This document shows, piece after piece, positions 35,533-44,374 of a stretch of 64,000 nucleotides of DNA. The position numbers and the translations under genes are program-made. The stretch is from Treponema saccharophilum DSM 2985 (GTDB lineage: Bacteria; Spirochaetota; Spirochaetia; Treponematales; Treponemataceae). Below the pieces are notes generated by a model. It saw only the letters and a program-made list of their open reading frames with translations, was not told where the DNA came from and ran no database searches. The DNA lies in contig NZ_AGRW01000040.1 in NCBI RefSeq assembly GCF_000255555.1, positions 40,624 through 104,623 on the forward strand. Reading direction: 5' to 3'. How positions within the stretch are numbered: the stretch's first letter is position 1; each line of letters opens with the position of its first letter.

Positions 35533-35626
35533 ACCTGTCCGACAACTTCAAAAACGCGCAGGCAGCATGTTTTTGAACATCGCATTTTAAGGTAACCTGT
35601 TCCGGAACTGAAATTTCCGAACAGGT
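35533..35626 (+). repeat. Dispersed element A, copy 4
   Basis: ACCTGTCCGACAACTTC, TTTTTGAACATCGCAT and the end hairpin from ACCTGTTCCGGAACTG to TTTCCGAACAGGT; the internal TTATCGCTCAGG is deleted. Element B follows at 35634-35711 in the 312-base gap before the next gene. Confidence 0.75.
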
Positions 35627-35764
35627 TTGTTGAGCGAAGCCGAAACGACCAATTCTTGCATGGCAATGAGCGGACCTCGGCTACGCTCAGCCAACTTTTG
35701 CAACACCGCCAAAACGCTGGTTCCGCCTCGGAAACGATGTGCGGCAGGCAGCGAAGGAGAACGA

Positions 35765-36268
35765 ATGAGAAGGAAAGACCGTGAAGTAACTGATTTCGAC
35801 GAAATCGTCTCGATTCTGGCAAAGTGCCGCGTGCTCCACCTTGCGCTTGTGAGCGGCGGCATGCCGTATTCCGTGCCGGTCAATTTCGGCTATGAAGTGC
35901 GAGAGGAAGACGGGCGGAAAAAACTGTCCGTGTATTTTCACGGCGCGGGCGAGGGAAAGAAAATCGACGCGCTCACGGAAAATGCGCGCGTCAGTTTCTG
36001 CGCGGAGCGTTTTTTCGGCGCAGAAGGCGGGGAAGAGCCGTGCGCGTGGACATGCTACTACGAGAGCGTCATCGGGTTCGGGAAGGCGGAAATTCTTTTC
36101 GGCGCGAGGGAAAAATCAGCGGGGCTCGACGCCATCATGCTCCACAACGGCTACAAGCTTCCCGCGGGAATCAAATTCATCGCGTACAATGCGATGGCGC
36201 TCGCAAAAACAGCCGTCGTGAAAATCGAGGTCGACGAAATCACCGGAAAGCGCCATTCAAAAAAATAG
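35765..36268 (+). CDS. Pyridoxamine 5'-phosphate oxidase-like FMN-binding protein
   Basis: 167 residues with the split-barrel FMN-binding fold of the NimA/PNPOx-like group: LAKCRVLHLALVSGGMPYSV, PVNFGYEV, LSVYFHGAGEGKKIDAL and VSFCAE. The HGAGEGKK segment is typical of these flavoproteins, many of which are annotated as 5-nitroimidazole reductases. GAAGGAG precedes the ATG by 6 bases; a longer open frame upstream runs through repeats A and B. Confidence 0.85.
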   Translation: MRRKDREVTDFDEIVSILAKCRVLHLALVSGGMPYSVPVNFGYEVREEDGRKKLSVYFHGAGEGKKIDALTENARVSFCAERFFGAEGGEEPCAWTCYYESVIGFGKAEILFGAREKSAGLDAIMLHNGYKLPAGIKFIAYNAMALAKTAVVKIEVDEITGKRHSKK

Positions 36269-36363
36269 GCCTGTCCGACAACTTCGTTATCGCTCAGGTC
36301 GACGACTTCAAAAACGCGCAGATAGCACGTTTTTGAACATCGCATTTCAAAGCAACCTGTTCT
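36269..36363 (+). repeat. Dispersed element A, copy 5
   Basis: GCCTGTCCGACAACTTCG, TTATCGCTCAGG, TTTTTGAACATCGCAT and CAACCTGTTC; the right-hand palindrome is cut off. It begins at the stop codon of the preceding gene. Confidence 0.75.
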
Positions 36364-36423
36364 GGGGCGCGGGGCGGGCATTCATCCTGATTGCGGCGCG
36401 CAAAAAACATACGGGGGGATTTT

Positions 36424-37437
36424 ATGGAAAAATGTATCAAAAAAGACGGGCGGGAGGAAAAACCTGAAAAAGCGCGGTTCGTCATAGTCGGCTCGGGCTG
36501 GCGGGCGGCTTTTTACGTCAGGGTCGCGAAAGCGTTCCCCGAGCGGTTCGAGCTTTTATACATGCTCTGCCGCACGCCCGAGAAGGCGGAAAAGCGTGCG
36601 GCGGAGCTCGGCATCCCGACGACGACATCGGCCGACGACTGCATAAACGCTCATCCCGATTTTGTCGTCGTTGCCGTGACTAAGCCGTCGATGTCGCAGG
36701 TGAGCCTTGAATGGCTCGGGCGCGGCTTTTTCGTCATCGCCGAAACGCCTGCCGCGCTCGATTTCGGGACAATCGGAAAACTGGAAAACCTCGGGGAAAA
36801 GGGGAAACGGCTCATCATCGCCGAGCAATACCGCCTCTATCCCGAATACGATGCAATCCTTTCCGCCGTCAGAAAAGGGCTTATCGGGGAACCTACGGCG
36901 CTGAACATCTCCATCGCGCACGATTACCACGCCGCAAGCCTCATCCGCGCGTTCCTGAAAATTCCGCTCGGCATGAAATTCTCCGTCCGCGCGAAAACAT
37001 ACGAATTCCCGACGACGGAGACGATGACCCGATACGAGCGGTTCACGGACGGTCGCGTCGCAGAAAAAAAGAGGACGGTCGCGACATTCGAGTTCGAAAA
37101 CGGAAAAGCCGCGTTCTACGATTTCGATTCAGAGCAGTACCGCTCGCCAATCAGGAAGAACGCGCTGAAAATACAGGGAATCCGCGGAGAGATAATCGGC
37201 AGGCAGGCGTATTTCCTCGACGAGCAAAATGAGGCGCGGGAAATCGAAATCGGCTTCAAAAAAAGCAGCCTCGGCCAGGACGAGACGGCGATTTCCGTTC
37301 TCATGCAGCGGGCTGTCGCGTACATGCGCGGCAAAGGCAGTCATCCGTATCCGCTTGAGGAGGCAGTCCGCGATTCATACATGGCGATTCTGATGCAGCG
37401 CGCCGCCTGCACCGGAGAAACCGTCAACGGAGAATAG
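36424..37437 (+). CDS. Gfo/Idh/MocA-family protein lacking the EKP lysine
   Basis: 337 residues. A Rossmann NAD(P)-binding start (RFVIVGSGWRAAFYVRVAKA), then VVVAVTKPSM and the C-terminal alpha/beta dimer domain (LRAFLK region, YDFDSEQYRSP). The catalytic EKP motif reads AETPAAL, so the usual lysine is Thr, and oxidoreductase activity is doubtful. GGGGGAT precedes the ATG. The AlkD-like gene starts 4 bases after its stop, suggesting co-transcription. Confidence 0.82.
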   Translation: MEKCIKKDGREEKPEKARFVIVGSGWRAAFYVRVAKAFPERFELLYMLCRTPEKAEKRAAELGIPTTTSADDCINAHPDFVVVAVTKPSMSQVSLEWLGRGFFVIAETPAALDFGTIGKLENLGEKGKRLIIAEQYRLYPEYDAILSAVRKGLIGEPTALNISIAHDYHAASLIRAFLKIPLGMKFSVRAKTYEFPTTETMTRYERFTDGRVAEKKRTVATFEFENGKAAFYDFDSEQYRSPIRKNALKIQGIRGEIIGRQAYFLDEQNEAREIEIGFKKSSLGQDETAISVLMQRAVAYMRGKGSHPYPLEEAVRDSYMAILMQRAACTGETVNGE

Positions 37438-37441
37438 CCGC

Positions 37442-38155
37442 ATGGAAAAAATACGTGACGCGCTGCGCGCAGCAGCCGACTTGCAGTACCGGGACTTCCA
37501 GAGCAGGCTCGTCCCGACGATTCCCGCGGAGACGATGATAGGGGTGCGCACTCCCCGCCTTCGGGAAATCGCGAAATCGGCGGCACGGGACGAAAAGACG
37601 GCGGGCGTTTTCCTCAGGGAGCTTCCGCACGCGTATTTCGAGGAGAACCTCATCCATTTTTTTGTCGTCGCGGAGATGAAGGACTTCGACGCGTGCGTCG
37701 CCGAGGTTGAGCGGTTCCTCCCCTATGTCGACTGCTGGCCGGTCTGCGACCAGGCAAGCCCGAAATCGTTCAGAAAGAACCACGCGCGGCTTCTGCCGCA
37801 CATCAAACAGTGGATTTCTTCCGCGCACGTCTACACATCCCGCTACGGAATGCGCATTCTCATGAACGAATTCCTCGACGAGGATTTTTCGAAGGAATTC
37901 CCCGAAATCGTCGCGGAGCGCATGGACGCGAAGGGCGCGGACGAAGACTACTACCTGAAGATGATGGCATCATGGTATTTTGCGACGGCGCTCGCGAAAC
38001 AGTGGGACGCCGCCGTTCCTTTTATCGAAAAGCACCGCCTTGAGCCGTGGACGCACAACAAGGCAATCCAGAAGGCGCTCGAAAGTTTCCGCGTTACGGA
38101 AGCGCACAAGGAATACCTGAGAAGCCTGAAAACAAACCGGCAGAGCGGGGATTGA
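37442..38155 (+). CDS. AlkD-like DNA alkylation repair protein
   Basis: 237 residues, all alpha, of the HEAT-like DNA alkylation repair family (PF08713): IGVRTPRLREIAKSAARD, FEENLIHFFVVAEMKDFD, YVDCWPVCDQASPKSF, MMASWYFATALAKQW and FRVTEAHKEYLRSLK. Family members excise N3- and N7-alkylpurines; the WPVCD segment is in the place of the catalytic Trp-Asp region. It probably shares a transcript with the preceding gene. Confidence 0.85.
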   Translation: MEKIRDALRAAADLQYRDFQSRLVPTIPAETMIGVRTPRLREIAKSAARDEKTAGVFLRELPHAYFEENLIHFFVVAEMKDFDACVAEVERFLPYVDCWPVCDQASPKSFRKNHARLLPHIKQWISSAHVYTSRYGMRILMNEFLDEDFSKEFPEIVAERMDAKGADEDYYLKMMASWYFATALAKQWDAAVPFIEKHRLEPWTHNKAIQKALESFRVTEAHKEYLRSLKTNRQSGD

Positions 38156-38296
38156 GCATCCCGCGGCATTCGGAAGCACAACAAAGAAAGAGGGAGATTG
38201 AGAGGAAAAACCGATTTTCTGCCGTGGGTCTGTCGGCGTTGAAAAACGCACTCAAAAACGCTATTATTGCCGCGTCCTTTCGCGCGGCGTGTTCCG

Positions 38297-38400
38297 GCGG
38301 AGGATTCTCTGGAGAGTCCCCGTTTTTGTGCGGGGCGCCGAAGGGTTACGGCTATTAGAGCTTATATCTCAGGCAAAAAGGACAGGGGATTTTTCTGTTC
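38297..38400 (+). promoter_or_regulatory. Glycine riboswitch aptamer
   Basis: Conserved core in order: CTCTGGAGAG (38305-38314), GCGCCGAAGGG (38333-38343) and ATCTCAGGCAAAAAGGACAG (38374-38393). These match the glycine aptamer consensus, with a stem-forming insert CCCCG/CGGGG. It lies about 110 bases before an amino-acid symporter gene, a usual target. Confidence 0.88.
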
Positions 38401-38457
38401 AACTCTTTGGAGAGCCGAGGCTGATTTTCCGGAATCATGCCGAAGCTCTTATTTTTT
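38401..38457 (+). terminator. Terminator hairpin of the riboswitch, shaped like half a second aptamer
   Basis: CTCTTTGGAGAGCCGAGG and later ATGCCGAAGCTC mimic the first half of a glycine aptamer. The same bases fold as AGAGC/GCTCT, GGC/GCC and TGATT/AATCA, followed by TTATTTTTTTT. It ends 50 bases before the symporter start. Confidence 0.7.
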
Positions 38458-38507
38458 TTGGGCGCGCGAATTTTTGACGCGCTCAAGTCTTTTCAGGAAG
38501 TGTTCAA

Positions 38508-39974
38508 ATGGAAGGAACTGAACAGCTTACTTTCGATGCGGTCCTCTCGGCGATTGACGATTTCGTCTGGGGACTTCCCACAATCATTCTCATCCTCGCG
38601 ACGGGAATCCTGCTTACAATCCGGCTCAAGGGAATGCAGTTCACCAAGCTCACCCTCGGATTCAAATCGATGTTCAAAAAATCGGACAGCGCCGGAAAAG
38701 GCGAGCTCAGCCCGTTCGCGGCGCTCTGCACAGCCCTTTCGGCAACAATCGGAACAGGAAACATCGTCGGCGTCGCGACGGCAATCGCGGAAGGCGGCCC
38801 AGGCGCGCTTTTCTGGATGTGGTTCGCGGCTCTTCTGGGGACGGCGACGAAATACACGGAATGTATGCTCGCGCTCAAATACAGGAGCCACGCGGAGGAC
38901 GGGCACATTCTCGGCGGCCCGTTCTACACGATTGAGAAGGGAATGAAGGAGCGCACGGGCATAAGCTGGAAGTGGCTCGCGGTTCTTTTCGCGGTTTTCG
39001 GCGTCTGCGTCGGTCTTTTCGGCATCGGAACGTTCACGCAGATAAGCGGAATCACCACCGCCGTCAAAAACGCGTTCGACTCGGAAGGTCGCAACATCGC
39101 GTTCTCGCTTTTCGGCGACGAATACACGTGGTCTGTCGTGATTTCGGGTCTTATCGTGACGTTCTTCGTCGCGCTCGTCCTCATCGGCGGCCTCAAAAGA
39201 ATCTCGAAAGTCGCGGAAAAAGTCGTTCCCGCCATGGCTGTCATCTACGTTTTCCTCGGGCTTTCCGTCCTCCTCATGAACGCGACGAAAATCCCGGACG
39301 CGTTCGCGGTCATCTTCAGGAACGCTTTCGGGATGAGGGCTGTCGCAGGCGGCGCGATGGGATTCGTCATGAAGCAGATAACGGAATCGATGCAGAAGGG
39401 AATCGCGCGCGGAATTTTCTCGAACGAGGCAGGCCTCGGTTCGGCGCCGATTGCAGCATCTGCGGCGAAAGTCGAGGAGCCGGTCGAGCAGGGGCTTGTG
39501 TCCATGCTCGGCACGTTCATCGACACGATTATCATCTGCACGATGACGGGACTTGCAATCGTAATCGCATTCTATTCGGGCGCGGACGCGAATTACGAGC
39601 ACGGGCTCAAGGGAATCGAGCTTACGTCGGCGGCATTCAGCCGCGTCCTCGGCGGTGACGGAAAGAGCGTGCAGTTCCTTCTGATGATTTGTCTTGTCTT
39701 CTTCGCGTTCACCACGATTCTCGGATGGAACTATTATTCAGAAAAATGCCTTGAGTATCTGACGAACGGGAACCTTACCGTCGTGAAGGTGTTCCGCTGG
39801 CTCTACATCGCGGCCGTCTTCATCGGGCCGTACTTCACGATAAGCCAGGTCTGGCAGATTGCCGACATCACGAACGCGCTCATGGCGATTCCGAACTGCA
39901 TCTCGCTCATCGTCCTTTCCGGAATCGCAGCCCGCGAGACGGAATCGTTCTTCAAGCGGAAGAATTCGCTTTAA
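38508..39974 (+). CDS. Alanine/glycine:cation symporter (AGCS family)
   Basis: 488 residues, about 11 membrane helices. Family signatures: ALCTALSATIGTGNIVGVAT in the substrate site, GGPGALFWMWFAALLGTATK, KYRSHAEDGHILGGPFYTIE and SNEAGLGSAPIAASAAK. It imports alanine or glycine with Na+. The glycine riboswitch upstream points to glycine as a relevant substrate. AGGAAG precedes the ATG by 7 bases. Confidence 0.94.
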   Translation: MEGTEQLTFDAVLSAIDDFVWGLPTIILILATGILLTIRLKGMQFTKLTLGFKSMFKKSDSAGKGELSPFAALCTALSATIGTGNIVGVATAIAEGGPGALFWMWFAALLGTATKYTECMLALKYRSHAEDGHILGGPFYTIEKGMKERTGISWKWLAVLFAVFGVCVGLFGIGTFTQISGITTAVKNAFDSEGRNIAFSLFGDEYTWSVVISGLIVTFFVALVLIGGLKRISKVAEKVVPAMAVIYVFLGLSVLLMNATKIPDAFAVIFRNAFGMRAVAGGAMGFVMKQITESMQKGIARGIFSNEAGLGSAPIAASAAKVEEPVEQGLVSMLGTFIDTIIICTMTGLAIVIAFYSGADANYEHGLKGIELTSAAFSRVLGGDGKSVQFLLMICLVFFAFTTILGWNYYSEKCLEYLTNGNLTVVKVFRWLYIAAVFIGPYFTISQVWQIADITNALMAIPNCISLIVLSGIAARETESFFKRKNSL

Positions 39975-40052
39975 GTCCGGAATGAAGGCTCACCATCCAT
40001 GCGCGCAGAAAACATGGATGGCGGACACGTTTTCATAAAAATCCTTCATCAT

Positions 40053-40085
40053 GAAAAAAGCAACCCAGCCGCTTTTCAGGCTGGG
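40053..40085 (-). terminator. Terminator of the alpha-glucan operon
   Basis: On the - strand CCCAGCC and GGCTGGG (7 bp, loop TGAAAAGC) are followed by TTGCT6. Confidence 0.7.
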
Positions 40086-40144
40086 CGTAAAAAAGGGCTG
40101 TCCAAAACGCCCGCTGCGCTGAAGCAAGTTCAGCATGAAAATGG

Positions 40145-40176
40145 ACCTGTCCGGAAACTGAATTTTCCGAACAGGT
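40145..40176. repeat. Dispersed element A, copy 6 (terminal hairpin only)
   Basis: ACCTGTCCGGAAACTGAA then TTTTCCGAACAGGT: a near-perfect palindrome between the symporter and the convergent amylase gene. Confidence 0.7.
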
Positions 40177-40226
40177 CCAATACGTTTGGGGGCAGCCCCG
40201 TTTCATTTTAAGCCTGCCAAAAAGCC

Positions 40227-41891
40227 CTACTCCGTTTTTGAGAGGACGAGCGTTCCGTATGCGGGAATAGAAAAGCGCGTCTTCCCGTCCGCCGATACGG
40301 AGGGCGCGCTGCTTCTCTCATCCGACGCGAACGCGACGCCGAATCCGCTGTACTTCTCGGGAATCTCGACATCCAACGGAGCCGAAGTCACGTTCACCAT
40401 GACGAGCGCGGTCTCGTTGTCCGATTTCATCTGCCATGACGAGACGTTCGGCGTCCCGACCGCGACGGCGGAAAAGCGCCCGGCAAACAGCGCGGGGTGC
40501 GACGTCTTGAGCCTGATAATGCGCTTGTAGAACTGGAGCAGCGAATCGGGATCGCGCGTCTGGACGGAAACGGGAAGCGTCTTCGCGTTGTAGCGGGAAT
40601 CAGCCCATGTCGTCTGCTTTTTGTCCACGGGTTTTCCGTTGTCCTCCCACGTCTTGTTCCACAGCATCGGGGTGCGCTTCGACGGGTCGTCGGTGCCGCT
40701 TCTCATGCCGATTTCCTCGCCGTAATAGACGAACGGGATTCCCTCGGCAAGCATGTACATGCTCGCGGCAGCCTTGCACATCTCCGCATTCCCGCGAAGA
40801 AGCCCCGCCGCGCGCGCCTGGTCGTGGTTCGACAGGAACGGCGCGTCGATGTAGTCCGGGTTCGACTGGGCAAGGCGCTTGTAGTCGCCCTCAAGGCCGT
40901 TCGCGTATGCGTTGTTCCCGTCATCGCCTTCCTTGAGCGTGTCCACGATGCGATTCCCCATGTCGAAATGAAAATCGGAGCCGAGCCCCGCAATGTACTG
41001 CGCGCGTATCGAATTCGGTTCCCAGACCTCGCCGACGCAGTACGAACCGGGATTGACGGAATGCGCGTAGTCGACGATTTCCTTCCACCAGGCGACGGCC
41101 TTGCCTGTCGAATTCGTGCCGGCAGGGGACTTCGCGCTGTTGTAGACGTGCCCCGCGGCATCGAAGCGGAAGCCAGAAACGCCCTTGTCGAGCCAGAATT
41201 TCACGACGCGCTTGAATTCATCGCGCAATTCCGGCGAGTCGAGATTGAAGTCGGGCATGTGGTTCCCGAAAAGCCCGGCGTAGTAGTTCCCCGGATGGCT
41301 TTTGTCCTCGTTCCAGACTTTGTGCCCCCACATCGTCTGGTTTATGTTGTAGCGGGTATCGTCGGCGGTAATCCACCGGTAGTACGAGCGGTGCGGGTCG
41401 TCGGGATTTTTGGAATCCTTGAACCATTCCGTGTACGTCGACGAATGGTTGAACGTCATGTCGATGATGACCGAGATTCCGCGCTTTTTGCATTCGCGGA
41501 GCATGTTCTCGAAATCGGCCATCGTCCCGTACTGCGGGTTCACGTCGAAATAATCATCGACATCGTATCCGTGGTACGACTGGGACGGGAAAATCGGCAG
41601 GAGCCAGATTCCCGTTATGCCGAGGTCGCCCGTCGTCGAGTCGTCGCCGTCGTTCAGGTAATCGAGCTTCGCCGTTATTCCGTTGAAGTCGCCGATTCCG
41701 TCACCGTCGCTGTCCGCGAACGAGCGGACGAACAGGCTGTAGTACACGCCCTCGTTCGCGCCCGAGGCGGCGCGCGCGACGGGGACGAGCGATGACGACG
41801 CGTTTTTTCCGGCGCCGGTCGAGGCGCAGCCGGCTGCGAAAACCGACAGGGACGCCGCCGAAAGCGCGAGCCAGGCTTTCCTATTCATCAT
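40227..41891 (-). CDS. Lipoprotein alpha-amylase (GH13)
   Basis: 554 residues. Lipoprotein signal with lipobox FAAGC (Cys at ~22). GH13 barrel motifs in order: DMTFNHSS, nucleophile Asp ~243 in GFRFDAAGHV, acid/base Glu ~286 in CVGEVWEP and Asp ~355 in FLSNHDQAR; domain C follows. The motif set resembles oligo-alpha-glucan hydrolases (neopullulanase/amylase). Its start overlaps the malG stop (ATGA) and has GGAGG upstream, so it ends the mal operon. It probably trims maltodextrins at the cell surface or in the periplasm. Confidence 0.92.
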   Translation of the reverse strand: MMNRKAWLALSAASLSVFAAGCASTGAGKNASSSLVPVARAASGANEGVYYSLFVRSFADSDGDGIGDFNGITAKLDYLNDGDDSTTGDLGITGIWLLPIFPSQSYHGYDVDDYFDVNPQYGTMADFENMLRECKKRGISVIIDMTFNHSSTYTEWFKDSKNPDDPHRSYYRWITADDTRYNINQTMWGHKVWNEDKSHPGNYYAGLFGNHMPDFNLDSPELRDEFKRVVKFWLDKGVSGFRFDAAGHVYNSAKSPAGTNSTGKAVAWWKEIVDYAHSVNPGSYCVGEVWEPNSIRAQYIAGLGSDFHFDMGNRIVDTLKEGDDGNNAYANGLEGDYKRLAQSNPDYIDAPFLSNHDQARAAGLLRGNAEMCKAAASMYMLAEGIPFVYYGEEIGMRSGTDDPSKRTPMLWNKTWEDNGKPVDKKQTTWADSRYNAKTLPVSVQTRDPDSLLQFYKRIIRLKTSHPALFAGRFSAVAVGTPNVSSWQMKSDNETALVMVNVTSAPLDVEIPEKYSGFGVAFASDERSSAPSVSADGKTRFSIPAYGTLVLSKTE

Positions 41892-42736
41892 TCTTTTCCT
41901 CCTGTTCCTGCCAAAGACATGAGAAGCGATTTCTGCCCCTTTACGAACAGGATGATGAACGGAACCGCGACGAGGAGCGCTCCCGCAGCGAACATCGTGA
42001 AGTTATCGTTCGACCTTCCGTTTATAAGCTCGAAAAGACCGACGGCGAGCGTTTTTTTCTCGTCGCTCCGCAAAATAAGGCGCGGGAAAATGTAGTCCAT
42101 CCACGGCCCCGTGAAGCTCGTGAGAGCGAGGAAGATTATCTCGGGGCGGGCGGTCGGGATTACGACGCGGACGAACGCGGTGAACGGCGTCGCGCCGTCG
42201 ATGTAGGCCGCCTCGGCGATATCCTTCGACACGGTGTCGAAATACCCTTTCATCAGCCACGAGTTGAACGGGATGCTTCCCGCCGAATAGACGAGGACAA
42301 GCCCCCAGAGCGTGTTGAGCGCGTTGAGCTTCCAGAGGATGACGTAGATTGCAATCATTCCGATAAAGCTCGGGAACATCTGCAAAACGAGCATCGAGGC
42401 CATGACCGTTTTCTTGAACGGGAACCAGAAGCGCGAGAATATGTACCCCGTGAAGCTGCACACGAAAACGGAGATTATCGTGTTCATGCAGGCGACTTTC
42501 AGCGTGTTGAGGTACCAGTGGCCGTAGTTCGTCTCCGTGAACAGCCTGTGGTACTGGACGAGCGAGAACGGCCGAGAGAACGGAACCGTACCGACGGCGG
42601 AAAGCGAGTTGTCCTTGATGAACGACGCGCTTACGGTGAAGGCAATCGGATACAGAATAAGGATTGCCTGGATTATCAGTATCGCAGTCAGAAACATCGT
42701 CGTGATTGCGCGGCAGCTGCTTTTCTTGTTGTTCAT
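41888..42736 (-). CDS. malG: Maltodextrin ABC transporter permease MalG
   Basis: 282 residues, six membrane helices, with the binding-protein-dependent permease loop EAAYIDGATPFTAFVRVVIP and the MalG-like C-terminal MFAAGALLVAVPFIILFVKG. It partners MalF. The ATG overlaps the malF stop and the TGA overlaps the amylase ATG, so translation is coupled on both sides. No malK-type ATPase gene is in the window; a shared ATPase elsewhere must energise it. Confidence 0.92.
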   Translation of the reverse strand: MNNKKSSCRAITTMFLTAILIIQAILILYPIAFTVSASFIKDNSLSAVGTVPFSRPFSLVQYHRLFTETNYGHWYLNTLKVACMNTIISVFVCSFTGYIFSRFWFPFKKTVMASMLVLQMFPSFIGMIAIYVILWKLNALNTLWGLVLVYSAGSIPFNSWLMKGYFDTVSKDIAEAAYIDGATPFTAFVRVVIPTARPEIIFLALTSFTGPWMDYIFPRLILRSDEKKTLAVGLFELINGRSNDNFTMFAAGALLVAVPFIILFVKGQKSLLMSLAGTGGKE

Positions 42737-44229
42737 CAGATTTCTCCTTCTTTGAACGATTTGGTGCGCATGAAGTTGTAGAGGCCGAACGGAACAAGCA
42801 CGACAAATACGAGAATCGAAAGGACGGACGCGATGCAGTACTGGTTCGAATTCATCGTAAGTTTGTAAATCCACGTGATGAGGTTGTCCGTCGCGCCCGC
42901 CTGAGTCGCGATGGAGAGGTTCAGGACGTCCGTTCCGCTTCCCATCTTGAGCGAGGGACCGCCGCCCGTAAGGAAGAATATCGCGCCGAAGCTGTTGATG
43001 TTGCCCGCGAACTGCATGATGAGCGTCGGCTTGAGCTGGTACATGACGAGCGGGAACGTTATCGACTTGAACTGCATCCATTTGCTCGCGCCGTCGATTT
43101 CAGCCGCCTCATAAAGCGAGTTCGAGATTGCCGTCATCGAGCTTGTAGTGAGAATCATCGAGTACGGGAAACCAATCCAGATGTTGACGAGAATCAGCGT
43201 AACCTTCGCCATCTTCGGGTCGGAAAGCCACGGGACTGCGGGGAAGCCGATATTCTGCAGCATGACGTTTATCGGCCCGAGCGTTCCGTTGAGGAGGTTC
43301 GCCCAAACGAAAAGGGAGAGCATCTGCGGAATCGCGTAAGGAAGGATGAAAATCGTCCGGTAAACCTGCGGAAGCCTGATTCTCTTGTCGAGCAGCACGA
43401 CGGAAAAGAAGAACCCGACGAAAAAGCAGGTGAATGTCGCGAAGACAGCCCAGGTGAGCGTCCATCCGGCAACGTTTCCGAACGCATAGAGCCATTCGCC
43501 GCCGCCGGTGCCGGACGACGAGGAGAACATAGTGCGGAAATTCTCGAAGCCGACCCAATCGACGAGGTTGTTCGGCGGAATGTGGTCGGGCGAGGAATAG
43601 TTCGTGAACGCGATGAGCGCCGCAAAAAGAAGCGGGACTACCGTAAAGAACAGCATCATCACGACGGCGGGAGCCACGCCGAGCGTCGGGAACGCGTTCT
43701 GCGAAAGGTCGTTGCGCGTCTCCTTTGCCGACGGAAATTTTCCCTTCTCGAGGATTCTGTTGCCGTCCTTGCGCGCGGCAAAAACCGAGTTGACGTACAG
43801 ATAGGCGAAGATTGCGAGAACGATGATGACGACGAGACCGTTTATCATCATGAAAATCGAATGGTCGCGCTCGTTTACCGGAAGCTCCGGATGCGGATCT
43901 CCGAGCGTGACAAGACCTTTTATTCCGTCGATTATCGTGTTGTTGCAGAAAACGACGTTCACGAAATCCATGAAAAAGAACAGGATTCCGTTCAGCATCC
44001 TCATTATGATGTTCCCGCCCTCGTAATAGAGCGAGTCGTATGCATCGCCGGGAATGTAGATATCGAGCAGCCCGAGCAAGATGTCGATTATGATATACGC
44101 CTCGAACATCATGAGGAGCGTTCCGCGCACGCGCTGCTTAAGAACCGCGAACTGCCCCAATCCCATGAAGCAGCAAGACGCGCGGGCGGCCCTGTCCGGA
44201 AGCCGGGGGTCTATAGTTGTATTTGCCAT
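42736..44229 (-). CDS. malF: Maltodextrin ABC transporter permease MalF
   Basis: 497 residues. After the long N-terminal region typical of MalF (TM1 near residue 40, further helices ~80-160), the permease core shows PAVVMMLFFTVVPLLFAALI, EAAEIDGASKWMQFKSITFP and the MalF-type PTLIMQFAGNINSFGAIFFL. The start 44229 has AGGAG 7 bases upstream; an in-frame extension to 44361 has no such site. A dispersed repeat separates it from malE. Confidence 0.92.
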   Translation of the reverse strand: MANTTIDPRLPDRAARASCCFMGLGQFAVLKQRVRGTLLMMFEAYIIIDILLGLLDIYIPGDAYDSLYYEGGNIIMRMLNGILFFFMDFVNVVFCNNTIIDGIKGLVTLGDPHPELPVNERDHSIFMMINGLVVIIVLAIFAYLYVNSVFAARKDGNRILEKGKFPSAKETRNDLSQNAFPTLGVAPAVVMMLFFTVVPLLFAALIAFTNYSSPDHIPPNNLVDWVGFENFRTMFSSSSGTGGGEWLYAFGNVAGWTLTWAVFATFTCFFVGFFFSVVLLDKRIRLPQVYRTIFILPYAIPQMLSLFVWANLLNGTLGPINVMLQNIGFPAVPWLSDPKMAKVTLILVNIWIGFPYSMILTTSSMTAISNSLYEAAEIDGASKWMQFKSITFPLVMYQLKPTLIMQFAGNINSFGAIFFLTGGGPSLKMGSGTDVLNLSIATQAGATDNLITWIYKLTMNSNQYCIASVLSILVFVVLVPFGLYNFMRTKSFKEGEI

Positions 44230-44374
44230 GAATAGCTCCTGCATTGGAAGGACTGTCCCCACAATTCTGTTTGCGCTGCCATTCGCCGCGATTTTTGTGA
44301 AGCGCATTCCACAAAAATCAGCCGAAATGACCTTGTACGCTAAATGCAGTGGCTTCGACATGCTTAACCACTAG

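Noticed and set aside
42706..44235. 509-codon + strand frame
   Set aside because: Antisense to malF; composition is Arg/Glu/His-rich shadow sequence without motifs.
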